A stretch of 64,000 bases of DNA from contig NZ_NBXA01000002.1 in NCBI RefSeq assembly GCF_003399625.1, positions 62,001 to 126,000 on the forward strand, written 5' to 3'. The notes beneath the pieces were generated by a model. The model did not search any database and was not told the origin of the DNA. It saw only the letters and a program-made list of their open reading frames with translations. Shown here piece by piece: positions 49,135-58,418 of the stretch. Numbering within the stretch: position 1 is the stretch's first letter; each line of letters begins with the position of its first letter. Source of the DNA: Subtercola boreus. Its GTDB lineage: Bacteria; Actinomycetota; Actinomycetes; Actinomycetales; Microbacteriaceae. A program made the translations under genes and the position numbers.

Positions 49135-50106
49135 ATGGCATCGCACTCCCGCACCGGCTCCTCGATCGCAGGGAGGCTCCCCGCGGCTGTGGCGGCGGCC
49201 ACCATCGCTCTGGCCGCCTCCCTTCTCGGGTTCGGCAGCGTCGGAGCTTCGGCCGCGACGACCTCCTCCGCCGCTCTGGCTCCGGCCGCCGGGGCTTCCC
49301 CCGCCGCGGTGACGACCGGTTGGCTGCGGCTCGCGCATCTCTCACCCGACACGTCTGCGGTCGACATCCGGCTCTCCGCCCTCGCCGGTGGAACGCTCAC
49401 GCAGTCGCTCTCCGACATCGGCTACGGAGGGGTGTCGGCCTACATGGCGCTTACTCCCGGCACCTACGTCGTCGCGATGGTTCCGAGCGGAGGCGACTTC
49501 ACCCAGCCGATCATCCAGACCTCCGTGACCGTGGTCGCCGGCCAGCCGCTGACTGTCGCGGCCTTCGGGAAGAATGCAGATCTCAGGGCCGCCGTCTACC
49601 GTGACGATCTGACCACCCCGCCGGCGGGGCAGGCGCGGGTCCGGGTGGTTCAGGCCTCGACGATCGTGCCGACTGTGAGTGTCGCCACGTCGACCGGACG
49701 CTCGATCGCGACCGACGTCGCCCAGGGTGTCGCCACCGACTACGCGAGTGTTCCGGGCGGGCCTTGGAAGCTCGATCTCACCGCTGGCGCGGTTCAGTCG
49801 ACGGCCGATGTCGATCTGGCGCAGGGATCCATCTCCACGCTCTTCGTGCTCGACACTGCCTCGGGGGGGCTGGCGCTGAAGCCGGTGCTGGACTCCTCCA
49901 GCGCCGGAGACCTCCCGGTGGGCGGCGTGCAGACGGGTGCAGGCGGCACTGCCCTCGTGCACACGAGTCCCGCCGGTGACAGCAATCGGCGCATCATCGA
50001 CGTCGGAACGGGTGTTGTCTGCGTGCTGGTTGCCACGGTCGTGATCCTCGTCCGCCGTCGTCGCACTCGGTTGTCCGAGAGCAGCAGCGAGTCGGAAAGG
50101 CGCTGA
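49135..50106 (+). CDS. DUF4397 surface protein, C-terminally membrane-anchored
   Basis: A 323-residue exported protein: signal peptide about 1-40, DUF4397 repeats (WLRLAHLSPDTSAVDIRLSA, GYGGVSAYMALTPGTYVV, QARVRVVQASTIVPTVSVAT), a C-terminal hydrophobic helix (GVVCVLVATVVILV) and an Arg/Ser/Glu tail. There is no LPxTG-type sorting motif before the helix, so it is membrane-anchored. GGAAGGA precedes ATG 49135. Five bases separate it from the sortase gene, so it could hold or present sortase substrates. DUF4397 function is unknown. Confidence 0.85.
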   Translation: MASHSRTGSSIAGRLPAAVAAATIALAASLLGFGSVGASAATTSSAALAPAAGASPAAVTTGWLRLAHLSPDTSAVDIRLSALAGGTLTQSLSDIGYGGVSAYMALTPGTYVVAMVPSGGDFTQPIIQTSVTVVAGQPLTVAAFGKNADLRAAVYRDDLTTPPAGQARVRVVQASTIVPTVSVATSTGRSIATDVAQGVATDYASVPGGPWKLDLTAGAVQSTADVDLAQGSISTLFVLDTASGGLALKPVLDSSSAGDLPVGGVQTGAGGTALVHTSPAGDSNRRIIDVGTGVVCVLVATVVILVRRRRTRLSESSSESERR

Positions 50107-50111
50107 TTCGA

Positions 50112-50825
50112 ATGCGCTTCACGATCGGTTCGGCGGCGGTTCGCGGCGTCGCGTCGCTGATGCTCGTCGGCGGTCTGTGGGGCGTCACCGGATGCTCGAC
50201 CGCTGTATCGCCCGGGGCGCTGCCGGTCGGGGCATCCGGCACCGCCGAACCGGGGACCGCCGCACCGGGGATCGCGTCGCCGGGCGGAACGGCAGACCGC
50301 GGCGGCACCGGCAGCGTGCAGAACCCCGACCTCGGCGCTGCACCCGGGCCCGCTGTGGTCGACGGATCTGCGCGGCCCGTCCGTGTGCAGATCGCCTCGA
50401 TCGGCGTCGATTCGGCCCTGGAATCGCTCGAGAAGGATGGCGGCGGCTCCCTTCTGCCGCCCGTGGACTTCGCCTCAGCGGGCTGGTACAGCGGGGGAGT
50501 GGTGCCCGGCGCTGTCGGCCCCGCCGTGATCGCCGGTCACATCGATTCGTCGGTCGGCCCCGCCGTCTTCTCCCGGTTGTCGTCGCTGGCCGCGGGGGAT
50601 CCCGTGGGAGTCACTCTGTCCGATGGGCGCGTGGCGACCTTCACCGTCGACCGGGTGATCCAGGTCGCCAAGGCCGACTTCCCCACGGCAGAGGTCTACG
50701 GGGCCGTCCCGACCGCGCAGCTGCGACTGATCACGTGCGGCGGCGTGTTCGACGACGACTGGGGGCACTACCTCGACAACGTCGTGGTGTTCGCCTCGGA
50801 GACGGCGATCAGCACTCAGCCCTGA
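50112..50825 (+). CDS. Class F sortase
   Basis: Membrane or lipid-anchored transpeptidase, 237 residues. The signal region about 1-35 ends near a Cys (VTGCSTAV), followed by an Ala/Gly/Pro linker. The catalytic domain starts RPVRVQIASIGVDS, has His143 in IAGHID and Cys209 in ITCGGVFDDDWGHYLDNVVVFA. The sequence resembles actinobacterial class F sortases. Candidate substrates in the window end in LASTG (33220-34929 and 54823-58257), although LAxTG is typically a class E signal. It is the last gene of the three-gene surface operon. Confidence 0.9.
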   Translation: MRFTIGSAAVRGVASLMLVGGLWGVTGCSTAVSPGALPVGASGTAEPGTAAPGIASPGGTADRGGTGSVQNPDLGAAPGPAVVDGSARPVRVQIASIGVDSALESLEKDGGGSLLPPVDFASAGWYSGGVVPGAVGPAVIAGHIDSSVGPAVFSRLSSLAAGDPVGVTLSDGRVATFTVDRVIQVAKADFPTAEVYGAVPTAQLRLITCGGVFDDDWGHYLDNVVVFASETAISTQP

Positions 50826-50879
50826 TCGGCATCCAGCCCTGACCGGCACTCAGCCCTGGTCAGCACTCAGCCCTGACCA
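50812..50879. repeat. 17-bp imperfect tandem repeat at the sortase stop
   Basis: Four consecutive 17-bp units related to GCACTCAGCCCTGACCG. The first unit contains the final codons CAG CCC TGA of the sortase gene; the next three copy that sequence into the spacer. It suggests local slippage that replicated the gene end. Confidence 0.8.
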
Positions 50880-50913
50880 GCCGGCGACCCCGGGACTCAG
50901 TCGACCCGAGGAC

Positions 50914-51876
50914 TCAGTCCGAGGCCCGGATGACGATCGCCTCCGTGGGCGTCGCCGGGTCGACGGGTGCGATGTACACGTCGGGTTCGATGTAGATCAC
51001 CCGCGCGATCGGCACAGCGGCCCGGATGCGCGCTTCCACCGAGTTGATCGCGCTCGCGACATCCTCGAGCCGCGCGCTGGCCGGCATGGCGACCTTGGTC
51101 GCCACCAGGAGTTCCTCCGGCCCGAGGTAGAGGGTCTTCATGTGGATGACGCGCTCCACGTCGTCGCCCGACTCGATGGCTTCGAGGATGGCGCGGGTGT
51201 CGACCTCGCCGGCGCCTTCGCCCACCAGCAGGCTCTTGGTCTCCATGCCGAGCACGAGTGCCACGAGGATCAGCAGCACCCCGATGCCGACCGTGCCGAT
51301 GCCGTCGAAGACCCCGTTGCCGGTGATGATGGCGAGCAGAACACCGACGAAGGCGAGCGCGAGGCCCACCAGCGCAGCGAAGTCCTCGAGCAGCACGACC
51401 GGCAGTTCGGGAGCCTTTGCGCGGCGGACGAACTGCACCCAGCTCTGCTTTCCGCGGGTGTGGTTGCTCTCCTTCATCGCGGTGCGGAGCGAGAAGCCCT
51501 CGAGCACCATCGCGGCCAGCAGCACGGCGATCGGCAGCCACGGTGTCTCGATCGGGTGCGGATGCCCGATCTTCTCGATCCCCTCGTAGAGCGAGAAGAC
51601 CCCGCCGACGGAGAACAGGATGATCGACACGACGAAGGCGTAGACATAGCGTTCCCGGCCGTAGCCGAACGGGTGTTCGCTGTCAGCCGCCTTCTTGGCC
51701 TTCCGGCCGCCGAGTAGCAGGAGCAGCTGGTTTCCCGAGTCGGCGAGGGAGTGCACGCTCTCGGCGAGCATCGACGACGACCCCGAGAAGACGAAGGCGA
51801 TGAACTTGATGACCGCGATGCCGATGTTCGCCCCGAGGGCTGCGAAGATCGCCCTGTTGCCGCCGCCTGTGCTCAC
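50914..51876 (-). CDS. Cation diffusion facilitator transporter
   Basis: Proton-coupled divalent metal (Zn/Co/Fe/Mn) exporter in the membrane, 320 residues. Six segments are seen, with the CDF metal site HSLADSGNQLLL in TM2 and a second, LLEDFAALVGLA, in TM5, plus a cytosolic ferredoxin-like C-terminal domain (ILEAIESGDDVERVIHMKTLYLGPEELLVATKV). The TM5 site has Glu-Asp where many CDFs have His-x3-Asp, which bears on metal choice. GTG 51876 follows GAGGGAA. It lies next to the Ktr genes but is a separate unit. Confidence 0.92.
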   Translation of the reverse strand: MSTGGGNRAIFAALGANIGIAVIKFIAFVFSGSSSMLAESVHSLADSGNQLLLLLGGRKAKKAADSEHPFGYGRERYVYAFVVSIILFSVGGVFSLYEGIEKIGHPHPIETPWLPIAVLLAAMVLEGFSLRTAMKESNHTRGKQSWVQFVRRAKAPELPVVLLEDFAALVGLALAFVGVLLAIITGNGVFDGIGTVGIGVLLILVALVLGMETKSLLVGEGAGEVDTRAILEAIESGDDVERVIHMKTLYLGPEELLVATKVAMPASARLEDVASAINSVEARIRAAVPIARVIYIEPDVYIAPVDPATPTEAIVIRASD

Positions 51877-51938
51877 GTGATGTTCCCTCGTTCGATCGAG
51901 CCCTGAGGGCCAAGTTTAGAGCCGACAGGCTCCGCAGG

Positions 51939-52610
51939 TCAGCGCGGCAGCCGAGCGAACGCGTCGATGTCGGACGCGGTGCCGGAGACGACGATGAAGT
52001 CCTCGGCCCCCACCTGGGTGCTCGCACCCGCGTAGACGAACGGTGCGCCGTGAGACTTGACGCCCACCACCGTGATGCCGAACCGGCGACGGAGCCCGAG
52101 CTCCTGCAGCGGCCCGCCGCGAGCCACCTCCGGTGGGCGGAGCTTCGCAAGCGAGAGTTCGTCGTCGAACTCGATGAAGTCGAGCACCTGGCCCGACACG
52201 AGATGGGCGATCCGGTCGCCCGACTCCGCCTCGGGGTAGATCACGTGATTCGCACCGATCCGCTCCAGGATCGTGCCGTGCGACTTCGACATCGCCTTCG
52301 CCCAGATCTGCGAGATGCCGAGGTCAACCAGGTTCGCGGTGATGAGCACGCTGCCCTCGACGGATGATCCGACCGCCATGACCGCCACGTCGAAGTCCTG
52401 CCCGCCGATCTGCCGCAGGGCATCCAGATCCGTCGCATCGGCCTGCACGACATGGGTCACGCGCGTCGCCCACTTCTGCACGAGCATCGCGTCGGTGTCG
52501 ATCACGAGCACCTCGCGCCCGAGCTGTTCGAGCTTGTCGGCGGCGGCAGCACCGAACCTGCCGAGCCCGATGACCAGCACCGGAGCGCCACTGGATCTGT
52601 CTCTAGCCAA
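51939..52610 (-). CDS. ktrA: K+ uptake regulatory subunit (KtrA/TrkA, RCK)
   Basis: Cytosolic gating ring of a Ktr potassium channel, 223 residues. RCK_N has the Rossmann loop VIGLGRFGAAAADKL and acidic VIDTDAMLV; RCK_C is the last 80 residues, where c-di-AMP binds in related proteins. TTG 52610 overlaps the ktrB stop by eight bases and has GAGGAGAGG seven bases upstream, favouring it over later GTG codons. Translationally coupled to ktrB. Confidence 0.92.
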   Translation of the reverse strand: MARDRSSGAPVLVIGLGRFGAAAADKLEQLGREVLVIDTDAMLVQKWATRVTHVVQADATDLDALRQIGGQDFDVAVMAVGSSVEGSVLITANLVDLGISQIWAKAMSKSHGTILERIGANHVIYPEAESGDRIAHLVSGQVLDFIEFDDELSLAKLRPPEVARGGPLQELGLRRRFGITVVGVKSHGAPFVYAGASTQVGAEDFIVVSGTASDIDAFARLPR

Positions 52611-54051
52611 CGATCGGCCTCTCCTCGGGGTTCTGGTAGAGCTGTCGCCGCTGCCTGAGCGCCAGTGCGGCGGCGAACGTCACTGTACCAATGCGTCCCA
52701 TGAACATCGTGGCCGCCAAGACGTAGACCCCGGCATCCGGAAGCTGTGCGGTGAGCCCTGTCGAGAGGCCGGACGTTCCGAAGGCCGAGATCACGTCGAA
52801 GAGCACGTTGTCGAGGGGGGCCTTCGAGATCTGCAGGATGATGATGGCCGAGACGGCGATGGTGCTCGCGCCCCAGAGCACCACGCTCACCGCGAGGCGG
52901 AGGATGTCGACGGGGATGCGGCGGCGGAACGCCTGCACCTGGTTGTTGCCGCGCGCCTCGGCGACGGCGGCGAGGAAGAGGATCGCGAGCGTGGTCACCT
53001 TGATGCCGCCGGCTGTGGATGCCGAACCTCCGCCGATGAACATCAGCATGTCGGTCACGAGCATGCTCGATCCGTTGAGCTGGTCGATGGGGATCGTCGA
53101 GAAACCGCCCGACCGGGTCATCGTCGACAGGAACAGCGACTGGAAGCCCTTGTCGAACCCGTTCATCGGCCCGAAGGTCGCCGGATTCGCGAACTCGAGA
53201 GCGAAGTACAGAACGGCGCCGGCGCCCAGCAGGATGACCGAGGTGACGAGCGTCAGCTTGACGTGCAGCGACCACTGGTTGCGGCCAGGCGTGCGGAGCG
53301 CCCGCGAGAAGGCGTAGATCACGGGAAAGCCGATGCTGCCGAGGAAGACGCCGATCATGAGGACCGTGAGGAAGTAGTAGTCCGACGCGAACGGTGTGAG
53401 CCCCTCGGAGTTCGGGGTGAAGCCCGTGTTGGTGAAGGCCATCGCCGAGTAGTAGAGGCTCTCGAGTGCGGCGGTGCCGACGGGTACGCCGGCGATGAGC
53501 AGCCGGGGGAAGAGGAGGAGCGCCAGGCCGCCCTCGATCACCAGCGCGCTCACGGCCACGGTGGCGAGCAGCCCGCCCACCTCGCCGAGCCGCACGGCCT
53601 GGCTGGCACCGGCCACGCCCGAGTGGGTACGTGAGGGATCGGCCTCGCCTGCCGCGAGGATGCGCGAACGGAGGCCGAGGCGCCGCGAGACGACGAGGCC
53701 GAGGATCGACGCCAGAGTCAGCACTCCGACGGCGCCGATCTGCACACCGATGTAGATGACCACCTCGCCGAAGAACGACCAGTGGGTGGCCATGTCGACG
53801 GTGGAGAGACCGGTGACGCAGATCACGGTGACGGCGGTGAAGAGTGAGTCCGCCAGATTCGTCGACGTGCCGGTCGCGCTCGAGATCGGCAACGAGAAGA
53901 GGAACGTGAACAGCACGATCAGGAGCAGGAAGACGAGCACCGCGAAGCGTGAGGGTGACCTGCCCGAGAAGTCCTCGATGGCGTCCCTGACCCGCCTCGA
54001 ACCCGACCGCACACCGTAGCGGGGCGCTCTGACGGGTGCGCCCTGGTCCAT
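52603..54051 (-). CDS. ktrB: K+ uptake channel subunit (KtrB/TrkH family)
   Basis: Membrane pore subunit, 482 residues from ATG 54051. The four selectivity-filter loops are visible: VICVTGLST, FTNTGFTP, MTRSGGFST and FGTSGLST, each with the conserved Gly. The intramembrane gate region MFIGGGSASTAGGIKVTT is present. The N-terminal tail of about 40 residues is basic. It carries K+ (with Na+ in some homologues) under control of the KtrA ring. It diverges from an ArsR-type regulator gene 63 bases away. Confidence 0.93.
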   Translation of the reverse strand: MDQGAPVRAPRYGVRSGSRRVRDAIEDFSGRSPSRFAVLVFLLLIVLFTFLFSLPISSATGTSTNLADSLFTAVTVICVTGLSTVDMATHWSFFGEVVIYIGVQIGAVGVLTLASILGLVVSRRLGLRSRILAAGEADPSRTHSGVAGASQAVRLGEVGGLLATVAVSALVIEGGLALLLFPRLLIAGVPVGTAALESLYYSAMAFTNTGFTPNSEGLTPFASDYYFLTVLMIGVFLGSIGFPVIYAFSRALRTPGRNQWSLHVKLTLVTSVILLGAGAVLYFALEFANPATFGPMNGFDKGFQSLFLSTMTRSGGFSTIPIDQLNGSSMLVTDMLMFIGGGSASTAGGIKVTTLAILFLAAVAEARGNNQVQAFRRRIPVDILRLAVSVVLWGASTIAVSAIIILQISKAPLDNVLFDVISAFGTSGLSTGLTAQLPDAGVYVLAATMFMGRIGTVTFAAALALRQRRQLYQNPEERPIVG

Positions 54052-54114
54052 GCCCCCCAGCTTGGCACCCGCGTACGGCGGACACAACGCGGCGCGGCGC
54101 ACTACCCTGTAGCC

Positions 54115-54624
54115 ATGGCCGACATCTTCTCTGTGATAGCTGACCCCACGCGCCGCCACGTGCTCTCGCTGCTGTTGAAGAGATACGTCGCAGCCGACCG
54201 CGATGACGAGGGCGACGGCGAGGGCGCCGAACCGTTCGGCGCGATCGGCGTCTCCGAGCTGGTCGCCCAGTTGGAACTGAGCCAGCCGACGGTCTCCAAG
54301 CACCTGAAGGTGCTGCGGGATGCCGGGCTCGTGAGCGTTCGCGAGGTCGGGCAGCATCGATACTACGCGCTCGAAGCGTCGCCACTCGAAGAGGTCGAGG
54401 ACTGGCTGATCCCGTTCCTGAGTGCCGACTTCGACGAGGTCGAGCAGGAGGACGGGTCGGGCGTCGAGGGGAACCTCGCCGATTTGGCCGAGCAGGGCAA
54501 GTCGCAGGCGTCGATCGTGGGGGAGCGGGTCGGCCAGTCTGTCGCCACGGCGACCGGTCGTGCCCGCTCGATCTTCGAAGAAGTCACTCGGAGATTTCCG
54601 AACATTACAAGAAGTAGCGATTAG
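54115..54624 (+). CDS. ArsR-family winged-helix regulator
   Basis: A 169-residue regulator: FSVIADPTRRHVLSLLL, then the recognition helix LVAQLELSQPTVSKHLKVLRDAGLV and wing VREVGQHRYYAL. No ArsR-type cysteine metal site is seen. An acidic insertion (DRDDEGDGEGAEP) sits between helices 2 and 3. A C-terminal extension of about 60 residues is Gln/Ser/Glu-rich. ATG 54115 follows TACCCT (54103-54108) by six bases, a leaderless arrangement. It is divergent from ktrB, which it might regulate. Confidence 0.88.
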   Translation: MADIFSVIADPTRRHVLSLLLKRYVAADRDDEGDGEGAEPFGAIGVSELVAQLELSQPTVSKHLKVLRDAGLVSVREVGQHRYYALEASPLEEVEDWLIPFLSADFDEVEQEDGSGVEGNLADLAEQGKSQASIVGERVGQSVATATGRARSIFEEVTRRFPNITRSSD

Positions 54625-54730
54625 TCGCGGGAATCTTTCGTCCGCGCGACATACGCGCTGAGAAAGCACTGTGAGCGCAAAGATTCTGTGCCAGCTCACA
54701 TCCTTAACACAACGGAAACATAGCTTTCCC

Positions 54731-54803
54731 TTGTATATGCCGGGAATTTGCTTAGGGTGGACGAACGAGTGCGGGCCTGTCCCGCGCCCAGACACTGTTC
54801 GTC
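54731..54803 (+). promoter_or_regulatory. Promoter and structured 5' leader of the subtilase gene
   Basis: TTGTAT (54731-54736), a 16-base spacer and TAGGGT (54753-54758) form a good promoter. The predicted transcript starts near 54765, at the foot of a stem: 54760-54766 pairs with 54797-54803 (GACGAAC/GTTCGTC), 54768-54771 with 54793-54796 and 54772-54775 with 54781-54784. The stem ends 19 bases before GTG 54823, so it could affect mRNA stability or translation. Confidence 0.55.
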
Positions 54804-54822
54804 TACAGATAGAGGTTCCTAC

Positions 54823-57800
54823 GTGAGTAGTTCCCGGCGACGTATTCCTGCGCCCCATCCCCGTTCATTCTCCAGGCGGGGCGGTGTCGTCGCCGCAGCG
54901 GCTGCGCTCGTGCTCGCCGTCGCCGGTGCAGCAGGAAGTGCTGCGGCCTTCACGCCCGCAGCGACATCTGCAGCCGTCTCAGCGCAGACCGACAGGGCTG
55001 TCGGCCTCGTTCCCCTCCCGGGTGGTGCGACGAAGCCCTCGACCGACTTCACGGCAGGGCGCTACATCGTCACTCTGACGAACCCCTCGGCGGCCACCTA
55101 CAGCGGAGGCATCGACGGCTTCGCAGCCACCAAGCCGTCGGCCGGTGACCAGATGAACGCCCGCTCGGCGCCGGTCTCCAGCTACACCGACTTCCTCGCC
55201 GGCCGCCAGAAGGATGTCGCAGCGTCTGCGGGAGTCAGCATCGACTATTCGTACACGCTCTCCCTCAACGCGTTCTCGGCGAACCTCACGCCCGAGCAGG
55301 CCTCGGCCCTGACCTCGAGCAAGGATGTCGCCCAGGTCACCCATGACGAGATCCAGCACATCACCGCCGCTGAACCCTCCACCACCTACCTCGGCCTCGA
55401 CGGCGACACGGGCGTCTGGGCGCAGCACGGCGGCGTGGCGGATGCGGGCAAGGGGATCGTCATCGGCGACCTCGATACCGGCATCGCCCCCGAGAACCCC
55501 TCCTTCTCAGGCGACCAGCTCGGCACCACGCCGGGCGACGCGCCGTACCTGACCGACGAGGTCGACCCGGCGCACAACGACACGGACATCCGTTTCAACA
55601 AGGCAGACGGCAGCACCTTCTACGGCGCCTGTGTCACCGGTGAGCAGTTCGACGCGAGCGACTGCACGACCAAGATCGTCGGGGCGCGCTACTACCTCGA
55701 CGGTTTCGGAAAGGCCAACATCGGCACCGCAGCCACCGGCGAGTACGTCTCCCCGCGTGACGGCGACGGCCATGGTTCGCACACCGCCAGCACCGCGGGT
55801 GGCAACAACGCCACCGATGCGACCATCGCCGGCAACAGCTTCGGTAACATCAGCGGTGTCGCCCCGGCGGCGAAGATCGCGGTCTACAAGGTCTGCTGGT
55901 CGGGCCCCGACCCCGTCGGAACGGCAGACGACGGATGCTCGACGGCCGACATGCTCGCCGCGATCGACCAGGCAGTGCTCGACGGCGTCGACGTGCTGAA
56001 CTTCTCTATCGGCGGCAGCTCCGCACAGACGACCGTGTCGCTGACCGACCAGGCGTTCCTCGGAGCGGCCTCGGCCGGTATCTTCGTCGCAGCCTCCGCG
56101 GGCAACTCCGGCCCCGGGGCCTCCACCCTGGACAACGCCTCGCCGTGGTACACCACGGTGGCGGCATCCACGATCCCGAGCTACGAAGCCACCGCCACCC
56201 TCGGCGACGGCAGCAAGTACGCCGGCGGATCGATCACCGTGCAGCCGGGTGACGAGGCTCCCGTCGAGGGCGACCTCGTTCGTGCCGACCTCGTGAAGGC
56301 CGACACCGCCAGTGTCGCCGACGCACTGCTCTGCGCGCCGAAATCGCTCGACCCCACAAAGGTCGACGGCAAGATCGTCTTCTGCCAGCGGGGGGTCTAC
56401 GACCGCACGGCCAAGTCGGCCGAGGTGAAGCGCGCCGGTGGTATCGGCATGCTGCTGGTGAACAAGACCGGCTCCTCGATCGACCTCGACGAGCACTCCG
56501 TGCCCACCGTGCACCTCGACGCTCCGGCGTGGGATGCGACCTACGCCTACGCAGCGAAGGCCGGCGCGACCGTCACGTTCACCAAGGGCAACACGGCAGG
56601 CGCCTCGCCCGCCGTTCCCGTTCTGGCCGGATTCTCCAGCCACGGACCCGTTGTCGCGGACGGCAGCGACATCCTGAAGCCGGACATCACGGCCCCGGGT
56701 GTGGCGATCCTCGCCGCCGCTGCGAACGCCGAAGGTGCGTCGCCGACGTGGGAGTTCCTCTCCGGAACCTCCATGGCCGCCCCGCACATCGCCGGTCTGG
56801 CCGCGCTCTACCTCGGTGTGCATCCGAAGGCCTCGGTGTCGGAGATCAAGAGTGCGATGATGACCACCGCGACCGACACTGTCTCGTCTGACGGAAAGCC
56901 CGTCGAAGACGTCTTCGGCCAGGGTGCCGGTGAGGTGACCCCGACGAAGTACTTCAACCCGGGTCTGCTCTACCTGAACGGCGTCGACGACTGGTACTCC
57001 TACCTCGAGGGCATCGGCTACGACGTCGGACGCACCCCGAAGCCGATCGATGCGAGCGACCTGAACCTGGCGTCGATCGCGATCGGTTCGCTGACCGGAA
57101 CCCAGACGGTGACCCGCACGGTCACGTCGACAGAGGCGGGTACCTTCACCGCTCTGCCCGTCACGGTTCCCGGCATCGACACTGTCGTGACCCCGTCGAC
57201 GCTCTCCTTCTCGGCTGCTGGCGAGTCGAAGACTTACACGGTGTCGTTCACCCGCACGGATGCCCCACTGAACGAGTTCACGACCGGGTACCTCACCTGG
57301 GCGAACGGTGACCAGACGGTTCGCAGCCCCATCGCGCTGCAGCCCGTTCCGATCGCCGCGCCCTACGAGGTCGACGGAACCGGCACCACCGGTTCGGTGG
57401 ATGTCTCGGTGACGCCCGGCTCCGACGGCGCCATCCCGCTCGTGGTCGAAGGACTGGCGAAGGCCGACCTGCTGGTCGCCGACAACCAGGACCCGGCCAT
57501 CCCGCTCGACGGTCACTCGGCGGTCACGCCGCTGAAGGGCACGGCGACGTTCGCGGTCACCATTCCGGCAGGTCTCACCGAGGCACGCTTCGACCTGAAG
57601 TCGATCACGACGGCAGAAGAAGGTGCTGACCTCGACCTGACCGTCGACCAGCTCGACGCCGACGGTACGGTCATCGCGACCTACAGCTCGGCGACAGGGG
57701 CGGCCGACGAACGTGTCGACATTCCGGCCCCTGAGGCGGGAAAGTATGCCGTGCGCGCCGATGTGTTCGCCCTGCCGACAGGCCAGGCCGATGCAGCGAT

Positions 57801-58257
57801 GGACCTCAACGCGTTCTACGTCACACCGGACAGCGGAGACGGGGCCTTCACCGCGCCGGCGACCGTCGAAGGAGTGCAGGGCACGCCGGTCACCTACACC
57901 GCATCGTGGACGGGTCTCGACTACTCCTCGAAGTACCTCGGGCTTGTCGCCTACGGTGACTCGGGAGTCTCGACCTTCGTCGGAGTGAGCACGGAGGCAG
58001 CGCCCACACCGACGCCGACTCCCACGGCGACGCCCACCTCGACGGCTGTTCCGCTGCCGACCGGTGGCCCGGGAACGCCCACCGCGACCCCGGTTCCGGG
58101 TGACGGCGGCGGAGACCCCAGTGGTGGCCTCGCCAGCACCGGTCTCAGCACCATCGTGCCGATCGGACTGGCGGGCATCCTGTTGCTCGCCGGCATCGCA
58201 GCCCTCGTTGTGCGCCACCAGCGCCGCGTCGGCCGGGCGGACAGCAGCGACGAGTAG
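54823..58257 (+). CDS. Wall-anchored subtilisin-like serine protease (S8)
   Basis: A 1144-residue secreted protease from GTG 54823 (GAGG upstream). Order: signal peptide about 1-46, I9 propeptide inhibitor about 70-170, S8 catalytic domain with Asp218 (GDLDTG), His317 (DGHGSHT) and Ser650 (SGTSMA). A PA domain is inserted at about 485-570. Fibronectin-III-like and further beta domains follow from about 760. A Thr/Pro linker, LASTG (1103-1107), a membrane helix and an Arg-rich tail form a sorting signal. This resembles plant-type subtilases, also known from Clavibacter and relatives, where some are virulence-related. Probably degrades extracellular proteins while attached to the wall. Confidence 0.94.
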   Translation: MSSSRRRIPAPHPRSFSRRGGVVAAAAALVLAVAGAAGSAAAFTPAATSAAVSAQTDRAVGLVPLPGGATKPSTDFTAGRYIVTLTNPSAATYSGGIDGFAATKPSAGDQMNARSAPVSSYTDFLAGRQKDVAASAGVSIDYSYTLSLNAFSANLTPEQASALTSSKDVAQVTHDEIQHITAAEPSTTYLGLDGDTGVWAQHGGVADAGKGIVIGDLDTGIAPENPSFSGDQLGTTPGDAPYLTDEVDPAHNDTDIRFNKADGSTFYGACVTGEQFDASDCTTKIVGARYYLDGFGKANIGTAATGEYVSPRDGDGHGSHTASTAGGNNATDATIAGNSFGNISGVAPAAKIAVYKVCWSGPDPVGTADDGCSTADMLAAIDQAVLDGVDVLNFSIGGSSAQTTVSLTDQAFLGAASAGIFVAASAGNSGPGASTLDNASPWYTTVAASTIPSYEATATLGDGSKYAGGSITVQPGDEAPVEGDLVRADLVKADTASVADALLCAPKSLDPTKVDGKIVFCQRGVYDRTAKSAEVKRAGGIGMLLVNKTGSSIDLDEHSVPTVHLDAPAWDATYAYAAKAGATVTFTKGNTAGASPAVPVLAGFSSHGPVVADGSDILKPDITAPGVAILAAAANAEGASPTWEFLSGTSMAAPHIAGLAALYLGVHPKASVSEIKSAMMTTATDTVSSDGKPVEDVFGQGAGEVTPTKYFNPGLLYLNGVDDWYSYLEGIGYDVGRTPKPIDASDLNLASIAIGSLTGTQTVTRTVTSTEAGTFTALPVTVPGIDTVVTPSTLSFSAAGESKTYTVSFTRTDAPLNEFTTGYLTWANGDQTVRSPIALQPVPIAAPYEVDGTGTTGSVDVSVTPGSDGAIPLVVEGLAKADLLVADNQDPAIPLDGHSAVTPLKGTATFAVTIPAGLTEARFDLKSITTAEEGADLDLTVDQLDADGTVIATYSSATGAADERVDIPAPEAGKYAVRADVFALPTGQADAAMDLNAFYVTPDSGDGAFTAPATVEGVQGTPVTYTASWTGLDYSSKYLGLVAYGDSGVSTFVGVSTEAAPTPTPTPTATPTSTAVPLPTGGPGTPTATPVPGDGGGDPSGGLASTGLSTIVPIGLAGILLLAGIAALVVRHQRRVGRADSSDE

Positions 58258-58418
58258 CAGTCGCAGATGATCGGGGCCGGGTTCTGCATCGCAAGGTGCG
58301 GGGCCCGGCCCTCCTCCCGTGTACCAGCGCTTTACAGCGGTTCACACCAGCCCCTAGAGTTCACTCAGGCAACATCCACCTTCTTCTCTCCCGCACGGCT
58401 CTGTGAAAGGCGTACGCA

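Noticed and set aside
54625-54822. Riboswitch (for example c-di-AMP) before the subtilase gene
   Set aside because: The leader is only about 60 nt from the predicted start, too short for known classes, and holds one simple stem.
55507-58218. Long minus-strand open frame opposite the subtilase gene
   Set aside because: The plus strand carries a complete S8 protease with catalytic triad; the antisense product is low-complexity Arg/Gly/Val.
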